Positions 8,561-16,691 of a DNA stretch of 36,178 nt are shown piece after piece. The stretch is taken from contig JAITII010000015.1 of assembly GCA_031279515.1 (NCBI GenBank), forward strand, positions 1-36,178, given 5' to 3'. A program made the translations under genes and the position numbers. This DNA comes from Deltaproteobacteria bacterium. GTDB lineage: Bacteria; Desulfobacterota; Desulfarculia; Adiutricales; Adiutricaceae. Under the pieces are notes generated by a model that worked only from the letters and a program-made list of their open reading frames with translations, had not been told where the DNA came from and did no database searches. Within the stretch, counting starts at the first letter, position 1. The number at the start of each line of letters is the position of its first letter.

Positions 8561-9571
8561 ATGTTAAAACTGCAATCTATACTACTTTTGGCTCTCACAG
8601 CCTCCCTTGCCATCTCAGTCTTAGCTGGCCAGCCAAGTTTTGCTCAGAGCATGACCCAGAGCTACGTGGTGCAGCCCGGAGACACCATCAATGGCATAGC
8701 CCAAAGGTTTTATGGTAAGAGTAGCCTGGGGCCCAGCCTGTGGCGGGCCAATAGGGAGCTGGTGGCCCATCCCAATAGGTTGACCCCTGGGGATACTATC
8801 TATATATTCCCCGAGTCCACTTTGTCCTTGAGGACCCCCGTACAAGTGCCGCCTCCTCCCGAGGCAGCGCCTACTTTCCTGTACGAGGAAAACCAGCTAT
8901 TGCAGCTCTCCTTTCCCAAGTTTTTCTCCTTTGTGGCAGACCCCAGGGGTCAAGGTGGAACAGGAATTACCCGCATCAACGTTAAAAAGAAAGACCCCAG
9001 CACAGGGGCTGAAATAGATGCGCTCTATGAGGTCCACATGGTGGGCGAGATCATAGCCTCCAGTGACAGGGGCAACTACCTAGCTGGGGATGACCACAGT
9101 AAAAGCCGCGCTGGTAGGCTCCTTTTATCCACAGGCGACAATGTCATAGTACTTTTTACCAACGACATGGCCAAACTTAGGGATTCTGACACCTACGAGG
9201 ATCCGGACCCCTATTTCACCTCTTACCCCATCTATTCCTTGGAAGACTTTGTCATAGAGACTGAACGCCAGAGGCCCACCTACAGGGAAAACCTAGGCCA
9301 ACTCTTCCACTATAAAGGAAGGCTTACAGTAGTGGCGCGGGTGGAGGGCTTGTCACCCACTTCTAGCGGTGCCACCAACAGCGCACAAAGGGGATCTAAC
9401 AACCAGGATTTGGAGCCCGTGAGTTATGTGGCCCGTATCACTTACTCTGAGGATGCCATCAATTTAAATGACAAGATCTTTTTCTTCGTACCCACGGACC
9501 CTGGCCCGGAAAGGCGTCTTGACCCTGCCTTTGTAGAGTCTCCAGACACCTATGCCTCACCTGGCAAGTAA
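8561..9571 (+). CDS. Exported LysM-domain protein
   Basis: A 336-residue exported protein. A signal peptide (about 1-29, ending near FAQS) is followed by one LysM module (about 34-83, YVVQPGDTINGIAQRFYG and RLTPGDTIYI) and a Pro-rich linker. The remaining roughly 240 residues have no catalytic motif that I recognise. LysM modules bind peptidoglycan. The C-terminal region starts FLYEENQLLQLSFPKFFSFV and resembles LysM proteins of unknown role known from deltaproteobacterial genomes (from memory). A lipoprotein and an OmpA-like protein follow on the same strand within 1 kb, suggesting an outer-envelope unit. Start: ATG 8561, with only a weak ribosome-binding site. Confidence 0.85.
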   Translation: MLKLQSILLLALTASLAISVLAGQPSFAQSMTQSYVVQPGDTINGIAQRFYGKSSLGPSLWRANRELVAHPNRLTPGDTIYIFPESTLSLRTPVQVPPPPEAAPTFLYEENQLLQLSFPKFFSFVADPRGQGGTGITRINVKKKDPSTGAEIDALYEVHMVGEIIASSDRGNYLAGDDHSKSRAGRLLLSTGDNVIVLFTNDMAKLRDSDTYEDPDPYFTSYPIYSLEDFVIETERQRPTYRENLGQLFHYKGRLTVVARVEGLSPTSSGATNSAQRGSNNQDLEPVSYVARITYSEDAINLNDKIFFFVPTDPGPERRLDPAFVESPDTYASPGK

Positions 9572-9659
9572 ATCTGGTTAATTATAAATTCGCACTATAG
9601 GTCGCAGCCTAATACGCCTTCTAGACCTAAAAACCCATACCTTTCTTATGGGAGTACCT

Positions 9660-10391
9660 ATGAAAGCCTTTCAACAGAAAGCCCTTCTGACCCTTGTTCT
9701 GGCGCTGGTTATGGCTCTTACTATGTCGAGCCTAATCTCCTGCGGCACCAACCGCGCCCAAAACTCCACCTACCCCAATAAGTTCAGGTTGTGCTCAGGC
9801 AAAAGTTTTTCCTCAGTCTCCAGAGTGGACAAAAATGCCATAGGCACTGCTGCCCCTGGGGTCTGCACCCAGAGCTTGGATCCCTTTGATATCTCCGCCT
9901 GGGTGGAGGCACCTATTACCTCCTTTCGCGAAAGGGGACTTGCCACCCTGGTCCTAGGCTGCGCCAACCTAGTTCCTGATGCTGCGGACTGCCAGTACAC
10001 TGGTATGCCTGGCCATGCCGCCACCATGAACTTAAATTTCAACTTTGCCCAATACCCAGTTCAAGCCCGCGTACAAAGCGCACTTTTGGCCTTCTATGTG
10101 GAGAACAACGCCAATTTCTTCTCGCAAAACGCACAAGTGAGGGGTCGCTATAATATAGGCGACCAGTTCCAATCCTTAGGCGCCAATCGCAGGACTTCCT
10201 TGAAAAACAGGGCTGGAACCCAGGAGGGTTGGGTGCTGGTGGATATCACTGATTTTGCCGCCAGGGCCATAAATGAGCAGCGCCAATCCACCTCTTTTGA
10301 GATCTCCCTGCCCTGCGGCAGGACAGAGCAGGAACTCACTACGGTAAGGTTAACTAAGACCAAACCTGTAGTGGTAGTGAGATACAAGTAA
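9660..10391 (+). CDS. Lipoprotein with a DNRLRE-like beta domain
   Basis: A 243-residue predicted lipoprotein. ATG at 9660 is preferred over the one at 9648 because GGGAG lies 5 nt before it. A hydrophobic signal (about 7-24) ends in a lipobox LISC with Cys28. The mature part contains alternating strands, with VQSALLAFYVENN and GWVLVDITDFAARAINE. This pattern resembles the C-terminal half of DNRLRE-type jelly-roll domains, where a paired Trp and VD(V/I)T precede the last strands. Several cysteines in the mature part could form disulfides. The precise function is unknown. It lies between the LysM and OmpA-like genes and is probably part of the same envelope unit. Confidence 0.75.
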   Translation: MKAFQQKALLTLVLALVMALTMSSLISCGTNRAQNSTYPNKFRLCSGKSFSSVSRVDKNAIGTAAPGVCTQSLDPFDISAWVEAPITSFRERGLATLVLGCANLVPDAADCQYTGMPGHAATMNLNFNFAQYPVQARVQSALLAFYVENNANFFSQNAQVRGRYNIGDQFQSLGANRRTSLKNRAGTQEGWVLVDITDFAARAINEQRQSTSFEISLPCGRTEQELTTVRLTKTKPVVVVRYK

Positions 10392-10489
10392 TACAAAATC
10401 CCCAATGAGGCGCCATAAAGATGAAAACGCCTATCCCTTTCGCCTTGGTAAGCTTAGAATACTTTAGCGCCTTTAATCGGAGTAATATC

Positions 10490-11515
10490 ATGAGAAGAAT
10501 CCTCGTCGCCTCTGTGACGCTTCTAATCATGGCCGCCCTACCCGCCATGGCCCAACGTTTGAATCCGGAGACCCAGCTAGCTCAGCAGCTGGTAGCCGAT
10601 CAGGGGCTCTTCTTCGCCCTGGCCCAGAACAATATCCAAGGCATGGCAGCGCTACGCGATCAAGGGGCGGATCCCAATGCGACCCTGTCCCGCTTGGGCA
10701 TAAAACCCACGACCATCTTCAGCCCTGACCTTCCCATCTTTAAACAGCCTTTTAATACCGGCGCTTGGCCCATCCTTACCTGGGCAGTCTATCTAGACAA
10801 TGAGCGCGCCCTTAACCTCCTCATGCGAGCCGGAGCTAGGGTCAATGCCCCGGATGAGTACGGGGCTACACCCCTCCACTGGGCGGCTTGGGCTGGAAGG
10901 CATAGTCTAGCTAAACAGCTGTTAAATAATGGCGCCAACTGCAATGCCAGGGATTTTAAAAACCGTACCCCCAAGGATTGGGCACTTATGGCCAGCCAAT
11001 CAGATATGGTGCAGCTCTTAGACAGTAGGACCTGTAGGCCCATAAGCATCCATGACACAGACCAGGACGGAGTGCCCGATGACCAAGACCTGTGTCCCGG
11101 AACCCCCTTGGGTGCACCTGTGGATGAACGCGGCTGCTGGGTGGTGGCCTATGCCACTTTCTTTGACTTTGACCGTTCGGTCATCAAAAGGGAGTTCATC
11201 CCTTACCTGCAGCAGGCAGCCCGCATCCTTTTAAATAACCCTGAAATCCCAGTCTACTTAATTGGCCACACCGATTACGTGGGCACCGAGGAATACAACT
11301 ATGGTCTGGGCTTAAGGCGGGCTGAAGCAGTCCGCAATGAGCTCATCCGCAACGGAGTCCCCCCGGAAAGGCTGCAAACGGCATCCAGGGGAGAATCCGA
11401 ACCCATAGCTACCAATAGTACAGGTGCCGGCCGGGCCCGCAACCGTAGGGTAGAGATCCATGTCTCCCAAGACGGTTCCCTCCCGGTGACCATTGGAAAT
11501 AGTACTGTCTATTAA
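10490..11515 (+). CDS. Ankyrin-repeat, TSP3 and OmpA-like C-terminal domain envelope protein
   Basis: A 341-residue exported protein. ATG at 10490 is chosen over 10421: GGAG lies 7 nt upstream and the signal peptide (about 1-22, ending AMA-Q) begins exactly there. About two ankyrin repeats follow (residues about 80-150, GATPLHWAAWAGRHSLAKQL and NRTPKDWALMASQSD). Next is an Asp-rich calcium-type TSP3 motif (DTDQDGVPDDQDLCPG). An OmpA-like peptidoglycan-binding domain (about 215-330) shows YLIGHTDYVGTEEYNYGLGLRRAEAVRN in two adjoining stretches and NRRVEI. OmpA C-terminal domains tether proteins to diaminopimelate-containing peptidoglycan. No beta-barrel region is present, so this is probably a periplasmic adaptor. 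Confidence 0.9.
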   Translation: MRRILVASVTLLIMAALPAMAQRLNPETQLAQQLVADQGLFFALAQNNIQGMAALRDQGADPNATLSRLGIKPTTIFSPDLPIFKQPFNTGAWPILTWAVYLDNERALNLLMRAGARVNAPDEYGATPLHWAAWAGRHSLAKQLLNNGANCNARDFKNRTPKDWALMASQSDMVQLLDSRTCRPISIHDTDQDGVPDDQDLCPGTPLGAPVDERGCWVVAYATFFDFDRSVIKREFIPYLQQAARILLNNPEIPVYLIGHTDYVGTEEYNYGLGLRRAEAVRNELIRNGVPPERLQTASRGESEPIATNSTGAGRARNRRVEIHVSQDGSLPVTIGNSTVY

Positions 11516-11551
11516 AAGTTAACCATAGGGAAACCTTGCTCTAGCCCTCTT

Positions 11552-11577
11552 AAAAAAGCGCCTTTTGGCGCTTTTTT
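11552..11577 (+). terminator. Rho-independent terminator after the OmpA-like gene
   Basis: GCGCC, a TTTT loop and GGCGC form a short GC stem flanked by six A on the left and six T on the right. It can work in both directions and closes the plus-strand envelope unit. Confidence 0.92.
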
Positions 11578-11757
11578 AGGTTTAAGGCCAGGCCTTACTA
11601 AGTTTACCCTTTAACTTTTTACATCTAAGTACCCTAAAACCTTTTGGGTCCCTTGGCTCTAAGCTTTTAAAAAAAAAGGAAAATAGCATCTAAACTAAAG
11701 CCCCCTTTCATGAAGGCTTTTTATAGACTTATCTTTTAAAAGAAACCCATAAGATCT

Positions 11758-11784
11758 GGCCCTGGCGCAATTTGCGCCAGGGCC
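11758..11784 (-). terminator. Strong hairpin just after the repeat-lipoprotein stop, probable terminator
   Basis: Arms of 13 bp (11758-11770 and 11772-11784) form a perfect inverted repeat, effectively an 11-bp GC-rich stem with an AATTT loop. It begins 13 nt past the minus-strand stop codon. The minus-strand side lacks a clear T tract, so it may instead stabilise the 3' end. Confidence 0.55.
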
Positions 11785-11796
11785 TTTAAAACAATA

Positions 11797-12768
11797 CTAG
11801 TTTTCAGTTTCGTCGCTATCTGTGGTGTTGGTGGACGCAGGGGCCGGCGGAGGGGAAGGCGGAGCAGTTTTCTGAGGCTGCGCCTGTCCAGGGGTGCTAG
11901 CTTCCGGCCTTTGGGGTCTTTGGGGTCTTTGGGGCCTTTGAGGCTGAGCGGCTTGTCCGCCTTCACTTCCTTGACTTGGGCTCTGGGCTCCAGGTGTGCT
12001 AGTTTCTGGCCTTTGGGGCCTTTGAGGCTGAGCGGCTTGCCCGCCTTCACTTACTTGATCGGGACTCTGGACCCCGGGGGTACTAGCTTCAGGCCTTTGA
12101 GGTCTAGAAGGCCTTTGAGGTCTTGTACCTTGTTCGCCTTCATTTCCTTGATCAGGGCTCTGGACCCCGGGGGTACTAGCTTCTGGCCTTTGGGGCCTAG
12201 AAGGCCTTTGGGGTCGTGTACCTTGTTCGCCTTCACTTCCTTGATCGGGACTCTGGACCCCGGGGGTGCTAGCTTCAGGCCTTTGGGGCCCTTGAGGCCT
12301 TTGGCCAGGCCTGTGGGGTCTTCGACCAGGGGACTTAGGGGGTTCAAGGTCGCTGTCAGCATTATTTCCTGGATGCACACCTTGCGGTCTACCTGGGCCT
12401 ACTGGAGGTCTATGGACTGACGGAGCTCCTGGCCTATGGGACCCATCTGGGTAGGTGTAGTCAGGTCTATCAGGTTCTGGTTGGGGCTCTGGGGGTGAAG
12501 AATCTGGGTAAACTGGCCGCAGAGGCCTATGGCCCTCCCAATAGGGATTATATTGGTAGCCCCTAAAGCTTCCGTACCGCAGCCAATGGAGGTGGCTATT
12601 GTATAACCAGCCATTGATGCCGTACCAAGTGGAATAATAGATATCGTCATCATCGTAATCTGAATAATAGCCTCCACCGACCATACCGCAGCCCACGGTC
12701 CCCATGGTAAACACCATAAAGACCAAGATAAGCTGTAATTTTTTGCTTTTTTTTCTTTCACCTGGCAT
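11797..12768 (-). CDS. Pro/Gln/Arg-rich tandem-repeat lipoprotein
   Basis: A 323-residue predicted lipoprotein: a basic N-terminus (KKSKK), a hydrophobic segment and a lipobox TVGC with Cys27. Residues 31-90 are rich in Tyr, Trp, Gly and Asp (YYSDYDDDD, YYSTWYGINGWLYN). Residues 100-160 are Pro/His/Arg rich. Residues 161-294 are tandem repeats of PQRPEASTPGVQSPDQ followed by an acidic Gly/Glu segment and RPQRP triplets. The tail is Pro/Ala/Ser rich with an acidic end. Such extended sequence suits a flexible cell-surface or wall-spanning spacer. I recognise no enzyme. A G-rich stretch (AAAGGGGGG) lies shortly before the ATG. Confidence 0.8.
   Translation of the reverse strand: MPGERKKSKKLQLILVFMVFTMGTVGCGMVGGGYYSDYDDDDIYYSTWYGINGWLYNSHLHWLRYGSFRGYQYNPYWEGHRPLRPVYPDSSPPEPQPEPDRPDYTYPDGSHRPGAPSVHRPPVGPGRPQGVHPGNNADSDLEPPKSPGRRPHRPGQRPQGPQRPEASTPGVQSPDQGSEGEQGTRPQRPSRPQRPEASTPGVQSPDQGNEGEQGTRPQRPSRPQRPEASTPGVQSPDQVSEGGQAAQPQRPQRPETSTPGAQSPSQGSEGGQAAQPQRPQRPQRPQRPEASTPGQAQPQKTAPPSPPPAPASTNTTDSDETEN
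11887..12288 (-). repeat. Protein-coding tandem repeats of about 93 bp
   Basis: Successive PQRPE(A/T)STPG units begin at residues 161, 192, 223, 251 and 285, so spacings are 31, 31, 28 and 34 residues. The differences are whole RPQ triplets (9 bp), so length varies without a frameshift. The period is a multiple of three, which also keeps the antisense frames open and creates spurious ORFs there. Confidence 0.85.
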
Positions 12769-12901
12769 GATAGCCCCCCTTTCGTAATAGCTTCAAAAAA
12801 GCTAAGCATTAAAAGGTAAAAAGCTAGGGGACCAAAAGTCGTTTGACATTAGGGCCTAAAAGGGGCCTAACATCATTAAATTGGGCCTCTAAATAATAAA
12901 A

Positions 12902-12945
12902 CCTCTGGGAGCAAAGGGGGCATAAGCCCCCTTTGCTCCCAGAGG
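12902..12945 (-). terminator. Terminator with a perfect 20-bp stem
   Basis: Arms 12902-12921 and 12926-12945 are exact reverse complements around a 4-nt loop. On the minus strand the stem is followed by TTTTATTATTT. It lies about 40 nt past the stop of the exported Gly/Asn-rich protein gene and should end its transcript. Confidence 0.9.
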
Positions 12946-12985
12946 GAGGCGGGCTGACAAATTTTTAAATGTCACATAAAAATCT

Positions 12986-13840
12986 TTATATCCAATGACT
13001 GCGTGAACGGGAATTCTCGCTGGCTAGTCCGTCATCATAGGGCACTTCCCAGGGCTGGACACTGTCATCACCCTTGGCGCTGGTTCCGCCTCGGCCATTT
13101 TCATCGTTATGTTCCCAGGGTTTAGAGTCATCGGGTGCTATTCTTCCGCGGTGCTGCAGGGGACCTTCGCCATCTTCATTTGCAGACCCGTCGTCGCCTC
13201 CCCTGGTCCCTGGACGAGAACCTCTGGTGGAAAGATCACTATCCACATGGGGGAGTCCTTGGAAGTATTCAAGCTTGGATCTGGCATCATGGGGACCTTG
13301 ATAGCCTTGGGCACCTTCATTGACTCCAGTTTCGCCACCGCCTCCTCGGGTATTTCCCCTAGGATCGGAGCGGCCCTTGTCCCCGGAATTATATTTATCT
13401 TCACCTTCATTATGATTATTGTTAGTTTGTGGTCCGCCGGCTCCATCATTTCTATTAAGTTGGGCGGAGAATCGGTCCCTCTTGCCCTGTCCAGCATCAA
13501 CTGAGCCTTCTCCGGAAATTTCTCTATTGCCCCTTGTCTGGTTATTGGAGTTATTGCCGTGGTTTGGAGGGGTAGAATCATGGTGTCCTAAGGCGGGGTT
13601 TTGCTCGGTTACCCGAGAGCTAAAACGCTCCATTTTACCCTCAGCCCCAAGGGCGGCCTCTGGAGGGGAACTTTGCTGCCCTGGGTCACTTATTGAGGTT
13701 ACTCCAAAAGCAATAAGCTTATGGGCTTTCTGGCCCTGGCCAGGCGCATCACTTGCCAAAGCGACGCCGCCAAATATAAAAATAATTCCTGCCACTAAGG
13801 CCAGCCATATCATCGCAATGTTACTAAGTTTCTGTTCCAT
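12986..13840 (-). CDS. Exported low-complexity Gly/Asn/Asp/Arg-rich protein
   Basis: A predicted 284-residue exported protein of unknown function. ATG at 13840 is preferred to 13921 because AGGAG lies 7 nt before it and the signal sequence starts there (hydrophobic about 9-28, then ALA-S). The mature part is almost wholly hydrophilic and disordered. It has loosely repeated cassettes in which a basic/aromatic cluster (KMERFSSR, KRDRFSAQ, RSKLEYFQG) is separated by Gly/Asn/Asp-rich stretches (GNNSNNQTRGN, TRGGGGETG). No cysteine was seen in the mature part. It lies next to the Pro/Gln/Arg-repeat lipoprotein on the same strand; each has its own hairpin downstream. A secreted matrix or surface component is a guess. 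Confidence 0.65.
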   Translation of the reverse strand: MEQKLSNIAMIWLALVAGIIFIFGGVALASDAPGQGQKAHKLIAFGVTSISDPGQQSSPPEAALGAEGKMERFSSRVTEQNPALGHHDSTPPNHGNNSNNQTRGNREISGEGSVDAGQGKRDRFSAQLNRNDGAGGPQTNNNHNEGEDKYNSGDKGRSDPRGNTRGGGGETGVNEGAQGYQGPHDARSKLEYFQGLPHVDSDLSTRGSRPGTRGGDDGSANEDGEGPLQHRGRIAPDDSKPWEHNDENGRGGTSAKGDDSVQPWEVPYDDGLASENSRSRSHWI

Positions 13841-13921
13841 TTTTTTACTCCTAAATAAGATCGTAGAATTGTAAAGGGCATAAATGCCTCGACGACATGG
13901 TCCAAGCAAGATACTTGCCAA

Positions 13922-14347
13922 GAGCTAAACCCTTTATTTTTCTAGTTTTTTTTGCTTTACTGAGGATATTTTTAATGGAACTGGGGAAAAAGTATCCAGC
14001 CCTTAGTCTTTAAATACCCAGAGGGGCCCGGGGAATAATGAATAAAAGCTAGCTGTTACCGGCTTCTAAGGCTGCCACGGCTCATAGCTGGGCACTGGTT
14101 TTTGGGTATTTTTTACCCCAAAAATGAATCTTGCCATAAAGCTTTTGGGGTTTTTTAGGCTATTAAAGTAGTGCCTTAAAGTTACTTACAAAAGTGCCTT
14201 ATAGTTACTTATAAGAGGTAAATAAGTAAAAATAAATTTCTTAGCTGATTTAGCTGACATTTGGCCGCCATTTAGCATCAGAGTTTTTTTAGTTTTTAGC
14301 TAATTTTACGCTATCTAAGGCGTGCCAAGTGATAGGGCCTAATGTTT
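13922..14347. other. Intergenic region with a short direct repeat
   Basis: About 425 bp without a supportable gene. Two near-identical segments, AGTGCCTTAAAGTTACTTAC and AGTGCCTTATAGTTACTTAT, start at 14170 and 14193 (23-bp period, about two helical turns). They could be a regulatory site for the minus-strand exported protein gene or a remnant duplication. No promoter could be assigned with confidence. Confidence 0.45.
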
Positions 14348-15313
14348 TTAGTAATTTAGACCCACCTTGTCACGCACCTTTTTCATAGTAACTTGGGCCA
14401 CCTTACTGGCGCGCTGAGCGCCAGCATGGAGGATCTGGCGGATATGGTCCTCATTTTTCAAAAGGTCTTGGCGCTTATCCCGATAGGGCGCGAAATAATC
14501 CCAGATAATGCCCACCAGCTCCTTTTTCACGTCTGAGTACTTGAGCCCTGGTTTTAAATAGCGCTCCCTTAGCTCCTTTTGCTTCTCTTCCGGCACAAAG
14601 AGGCTATAGATGGCAAAAAGGATGCAGTTATCAGGGTCTTTTATGTCGCTTACTGCCTTAGCGTCTGTCTTAATGGCCATCACCCTAGAGCGCAGCTCCT
14701 CGAGGCTTATGAAGATGTCTATGGCATTATTATAGCTTTTACTCATCTTCTGGCCGTCAATGCCCGGGATTGTGGCCACCTGGACGTCAATGGCCGGCTC
14801 TGGGATCACAAAGGTCTCTCCATAGATACTATTAAAGCTTCCGGCGATATCCCTGGTTATCTCCAAGTGCTGCTTTTGATCCTTTCCCACTGGAACTAGA
14901 TCCGCTTCATAGAGCAAGATATCTGCTGCCATCAATACAGGATAAGAAAATAGTCCGTGGTGGGGTGTAAGATTATGCGCTATCTTGTCCTTATAGGAGT
15001 GGCTTCTCTCTAAAAGGCCCATGGAGGTGTGGTTATGGAGGATCCAGGTGAGCATAGTGTGCTCCGGCACGTCCCCCTGCACCCAAAAATAAGATTTCTC
15101 CGGGTCTAAACCCAATGCGAGAAAATCAGTTGCCGCCTCTAAGGTGTTTTTAGCCAAAAGCTTACCGTCTGTAAGAGACGTAAGGGCATGGAGGTTTACT
15201 ATAAAGCAGAAGAGCTCACTCTTTTCCTGCCAATTAATCATTGATTTCATCATGCCGAAGAAATTGCCTATATGCAGTTTCCCCGAAGGCTGGATGCCCG
15301 AAAGTACCCGCAA
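14348..15313 (-). CDS. trpS: Tryptophanyl-tRNA synthetase
   Basis: A class I aminoacyl-tRNA synthetase that charges tRNA-Trp. The 321-residue length is typical of bacterial TrpRS. It has the HIGH-type motif HIGN (14-17) and KMSKS (189-193), with SGIQPSGKLHIG at the N-terminus and the family segment YPVLMAADILLY. The start is TTG at 15313, with AGAGG upstream; the protein cannot begin later without losing the HIGH region. It lies 26 bp after the glmS-like stop, so it is probably in one operon with the glmU-like and glmS-like genes. Confidence 0.97.
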   Translation of the reverse strand: MRVLSGIQPSGKLHIGNFFGMMKSMINWQEKSELFCFIVNLHALTSLTDGKLLAKNTLEAATDFLALGLDPEKSYFWVQGDVPEHTMLTWILHNHTSMGLLERSHSYKDKIAHNLTPHHGLFSYPVLMAADILLYEADLVPVGKDQKQHLEITRDIAGSFNSIYGETFVIPEPAIDVQVATIPGIDGQKMSKSYNNAIDIFISLEELRSRVMAIKTDAKAVSDIKDPDNCILFAIYSLFVPEEKQKELRERYLKPGLKYSDVKKELVGIIWDYFAPYRDKRQDLLKNEDHIRQILHAGAQRASKVAQVTMKKVRDKVGLNY

Positions 15314-15339
15314 AATAACCTCTTTAATCTAGATACAAA

Positions 15340-16575
15340 TTATGACAAAAGCTTTCCAGCTGGAGGGTGAAGGTTGGAAAGATTCACCTGTGGCCCCTTG
15401 GGCTCCTCCTTTTTTCCGGGCTTTAGCGCCAAGGCATCCCCAGAGCTGCGCTCTGGGGTAGAAAGTATTTCCATGCCCCCTCCGAAGAGGTTTCCCCCTG
15501 GATGGTCCACGTCTTCCCCCTTTAAGATCCCTAAGCGGCAGGCCAAAAGCTGCAAGGGAGACAAGGCCACCAAAGGTAAGAGCCTGGGAGGGACTGGAGG
15601 CAGAAGTATAGCACAATCGGCTAATTTTAACAGGGCTACGTTTTTCCTGGGGCCGTCCTCGGTTATGAGGATCAAGGGGGCGCCCCTCTTTTTAAGCTCA
15701 TAGGTAAGGTCCTGATAAGAGAGCTCCCCATTGTGGCGATCGCTAAAGGCCATTAAAATAACAGGTGTAGAAGGGCTGGCCAGGGCCAAAGGCCCGTGGC
15801 CAAATTCTCCGGCACTGTAGCCCTCGGCATGGAATTTAGCCACTTCTTTAAGTTTTAAGGCGCCCTCGTAGACCATGGGCAAGAGATGTCCCTTGGCTAG
15901 GATAAAAAGGTGGGCATAATTTAAGAGTTTAGCTGATACCACTGGTATCTGTTCCTGACAAAGAGAAAGGGCGTGGCGCACAGTCTCAGCTACGCGCTCG
16001 AACTGCTGGATCTCTTCTCTGAAGCTGTCTTTTAAAAGCCCCCGCACCTGGGCAATCCTAAAAGCCAAGAGCCCTAAAACCAGGGTCTGGGAAGTAAAGG
16101 CCTTAGTGGAAGAGGGGGTCAATACCCTCCCTGCCAAGGTGGTGATATAGCCCTGGGCACTTTTGGCCAAGGGCGACTTGGCCTCATTTACCAGGGCCAA
16201 AGTGATGGCGCCCTTCTTTTTAGCCAGTTCCAAAGCAGTAATGGTTTCCTTGCTGCGCCCAGATTGGGACACGGACACAGCTAAGGTATTATTGTCCACC
16301 AAGAGCTGGTGCTGACCGCATTCAGAGGCAGGTTCCACTACAGTTGGGATCTCAGCTAATTCCTCTAAAAGGTAGCGAGCCGTCATGGCAGCGTGGAAGC
16401 TTGTGCCGCAACCTGTGAGGTAGACCTTCTGGATCTTTTTAAGGGTGGCATTGTCCAAAGGGGCCCTGGTCATCTTGAGGTTGTAACCAGGCCCCACGTA
16501 CTGAGCTAAGGTATTGGCCAAGACCCGTGGCTGCTCTAAAATTTCTCTTAAAAATAGCGGCTGAATATTTTCCAT
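15340..16575 (-). CDS. GlmS-like tandem-SIS sugar-phosphate isomerase/deaminase without glutaminase domain
   Basis: A 411-residue protein that matches only the isomerase half of GlmS. It begins (REILEQPRVLANTL) where the second domain of GlmS begins; the roughly 240-residue glutaminase domain starting Met-Cys is absent and not encoded nearby. Sugar-phosphate-binding motifs are CGTSFHA (56-62) and SQSGRSKET (103-111). Glu244 and His260 match Glu488 and His504 of E. coli GlmS. The C-terminal loop carrying the essential Lys603 is replaced (DVDHPGGNLFGGG), with a 50-residue Pro/Lys-rich tail. SQSGRS is also typical of NagB-II deaminases. The likely substrate is glucosamine-6-P or a related sugar. 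It lies between the glmU-like gene and trpS. Confidence 0.85.
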   Translation of the reverse strand: MENIQPLFLREILEQPRVLANTLAQYVGPGYNLKMTRAPLDNATLKKIQKVYLTGCGTSFHAAMTARYLLEELAEIPTVVEPASECGQHQLLVDNNTLAVSVSQSGRSKETITALELAKKKGAITLALVNEAKSPLAKSAQGYITTLAGRVLTPSSTKAFTSQTLVLGLLAFRIAQVRGLLKDSFREEIQQFERVAETVRHALSLCQEQIPVVSAKLLNYAHLFILAKGHLLPMVYEGALKLKEVAKFHAEGYSAGEFGHGPLALASPSTPVILMAFSDRHNGELSYQDLTYELKKRGAPLILITEDGPRKNVALLKLADCAILLPPVPPRLLPLVALSPLQLLACRLGILKGEDVDHPGGNLFGGGMEILSTPERSSGDALALKPGKKEEPKGPQVNLSNLHPPAGKLLS

Positions 16576-16691
16576 TGTGTACCATTCTAGTTTATTAAGG
16601 TGGTGAGCATGACTAATGGCAACTAATATTTAAGACACTAAAAAAATAACCCATTTAAAGCTTAGCTTTTGTTTCTAGGGGCTTAAAAAAA

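Noticed and set aside
12051-12380. Other-frame ORFs over the repeat lipoprotein (both strands)
   Set aside because: The repeat period is a multiple of three, so several frames stay open by chance. Only the 11797-12768 frame has a signal peptide and lipobox.
13109-13504. Plus-strand ORFs within the exported Gly/Asn-rich gene
   Set aside because: Antisense shadows with no start signals; the minus frame has a signal sequence, a ribosome-binding site and a terminator.
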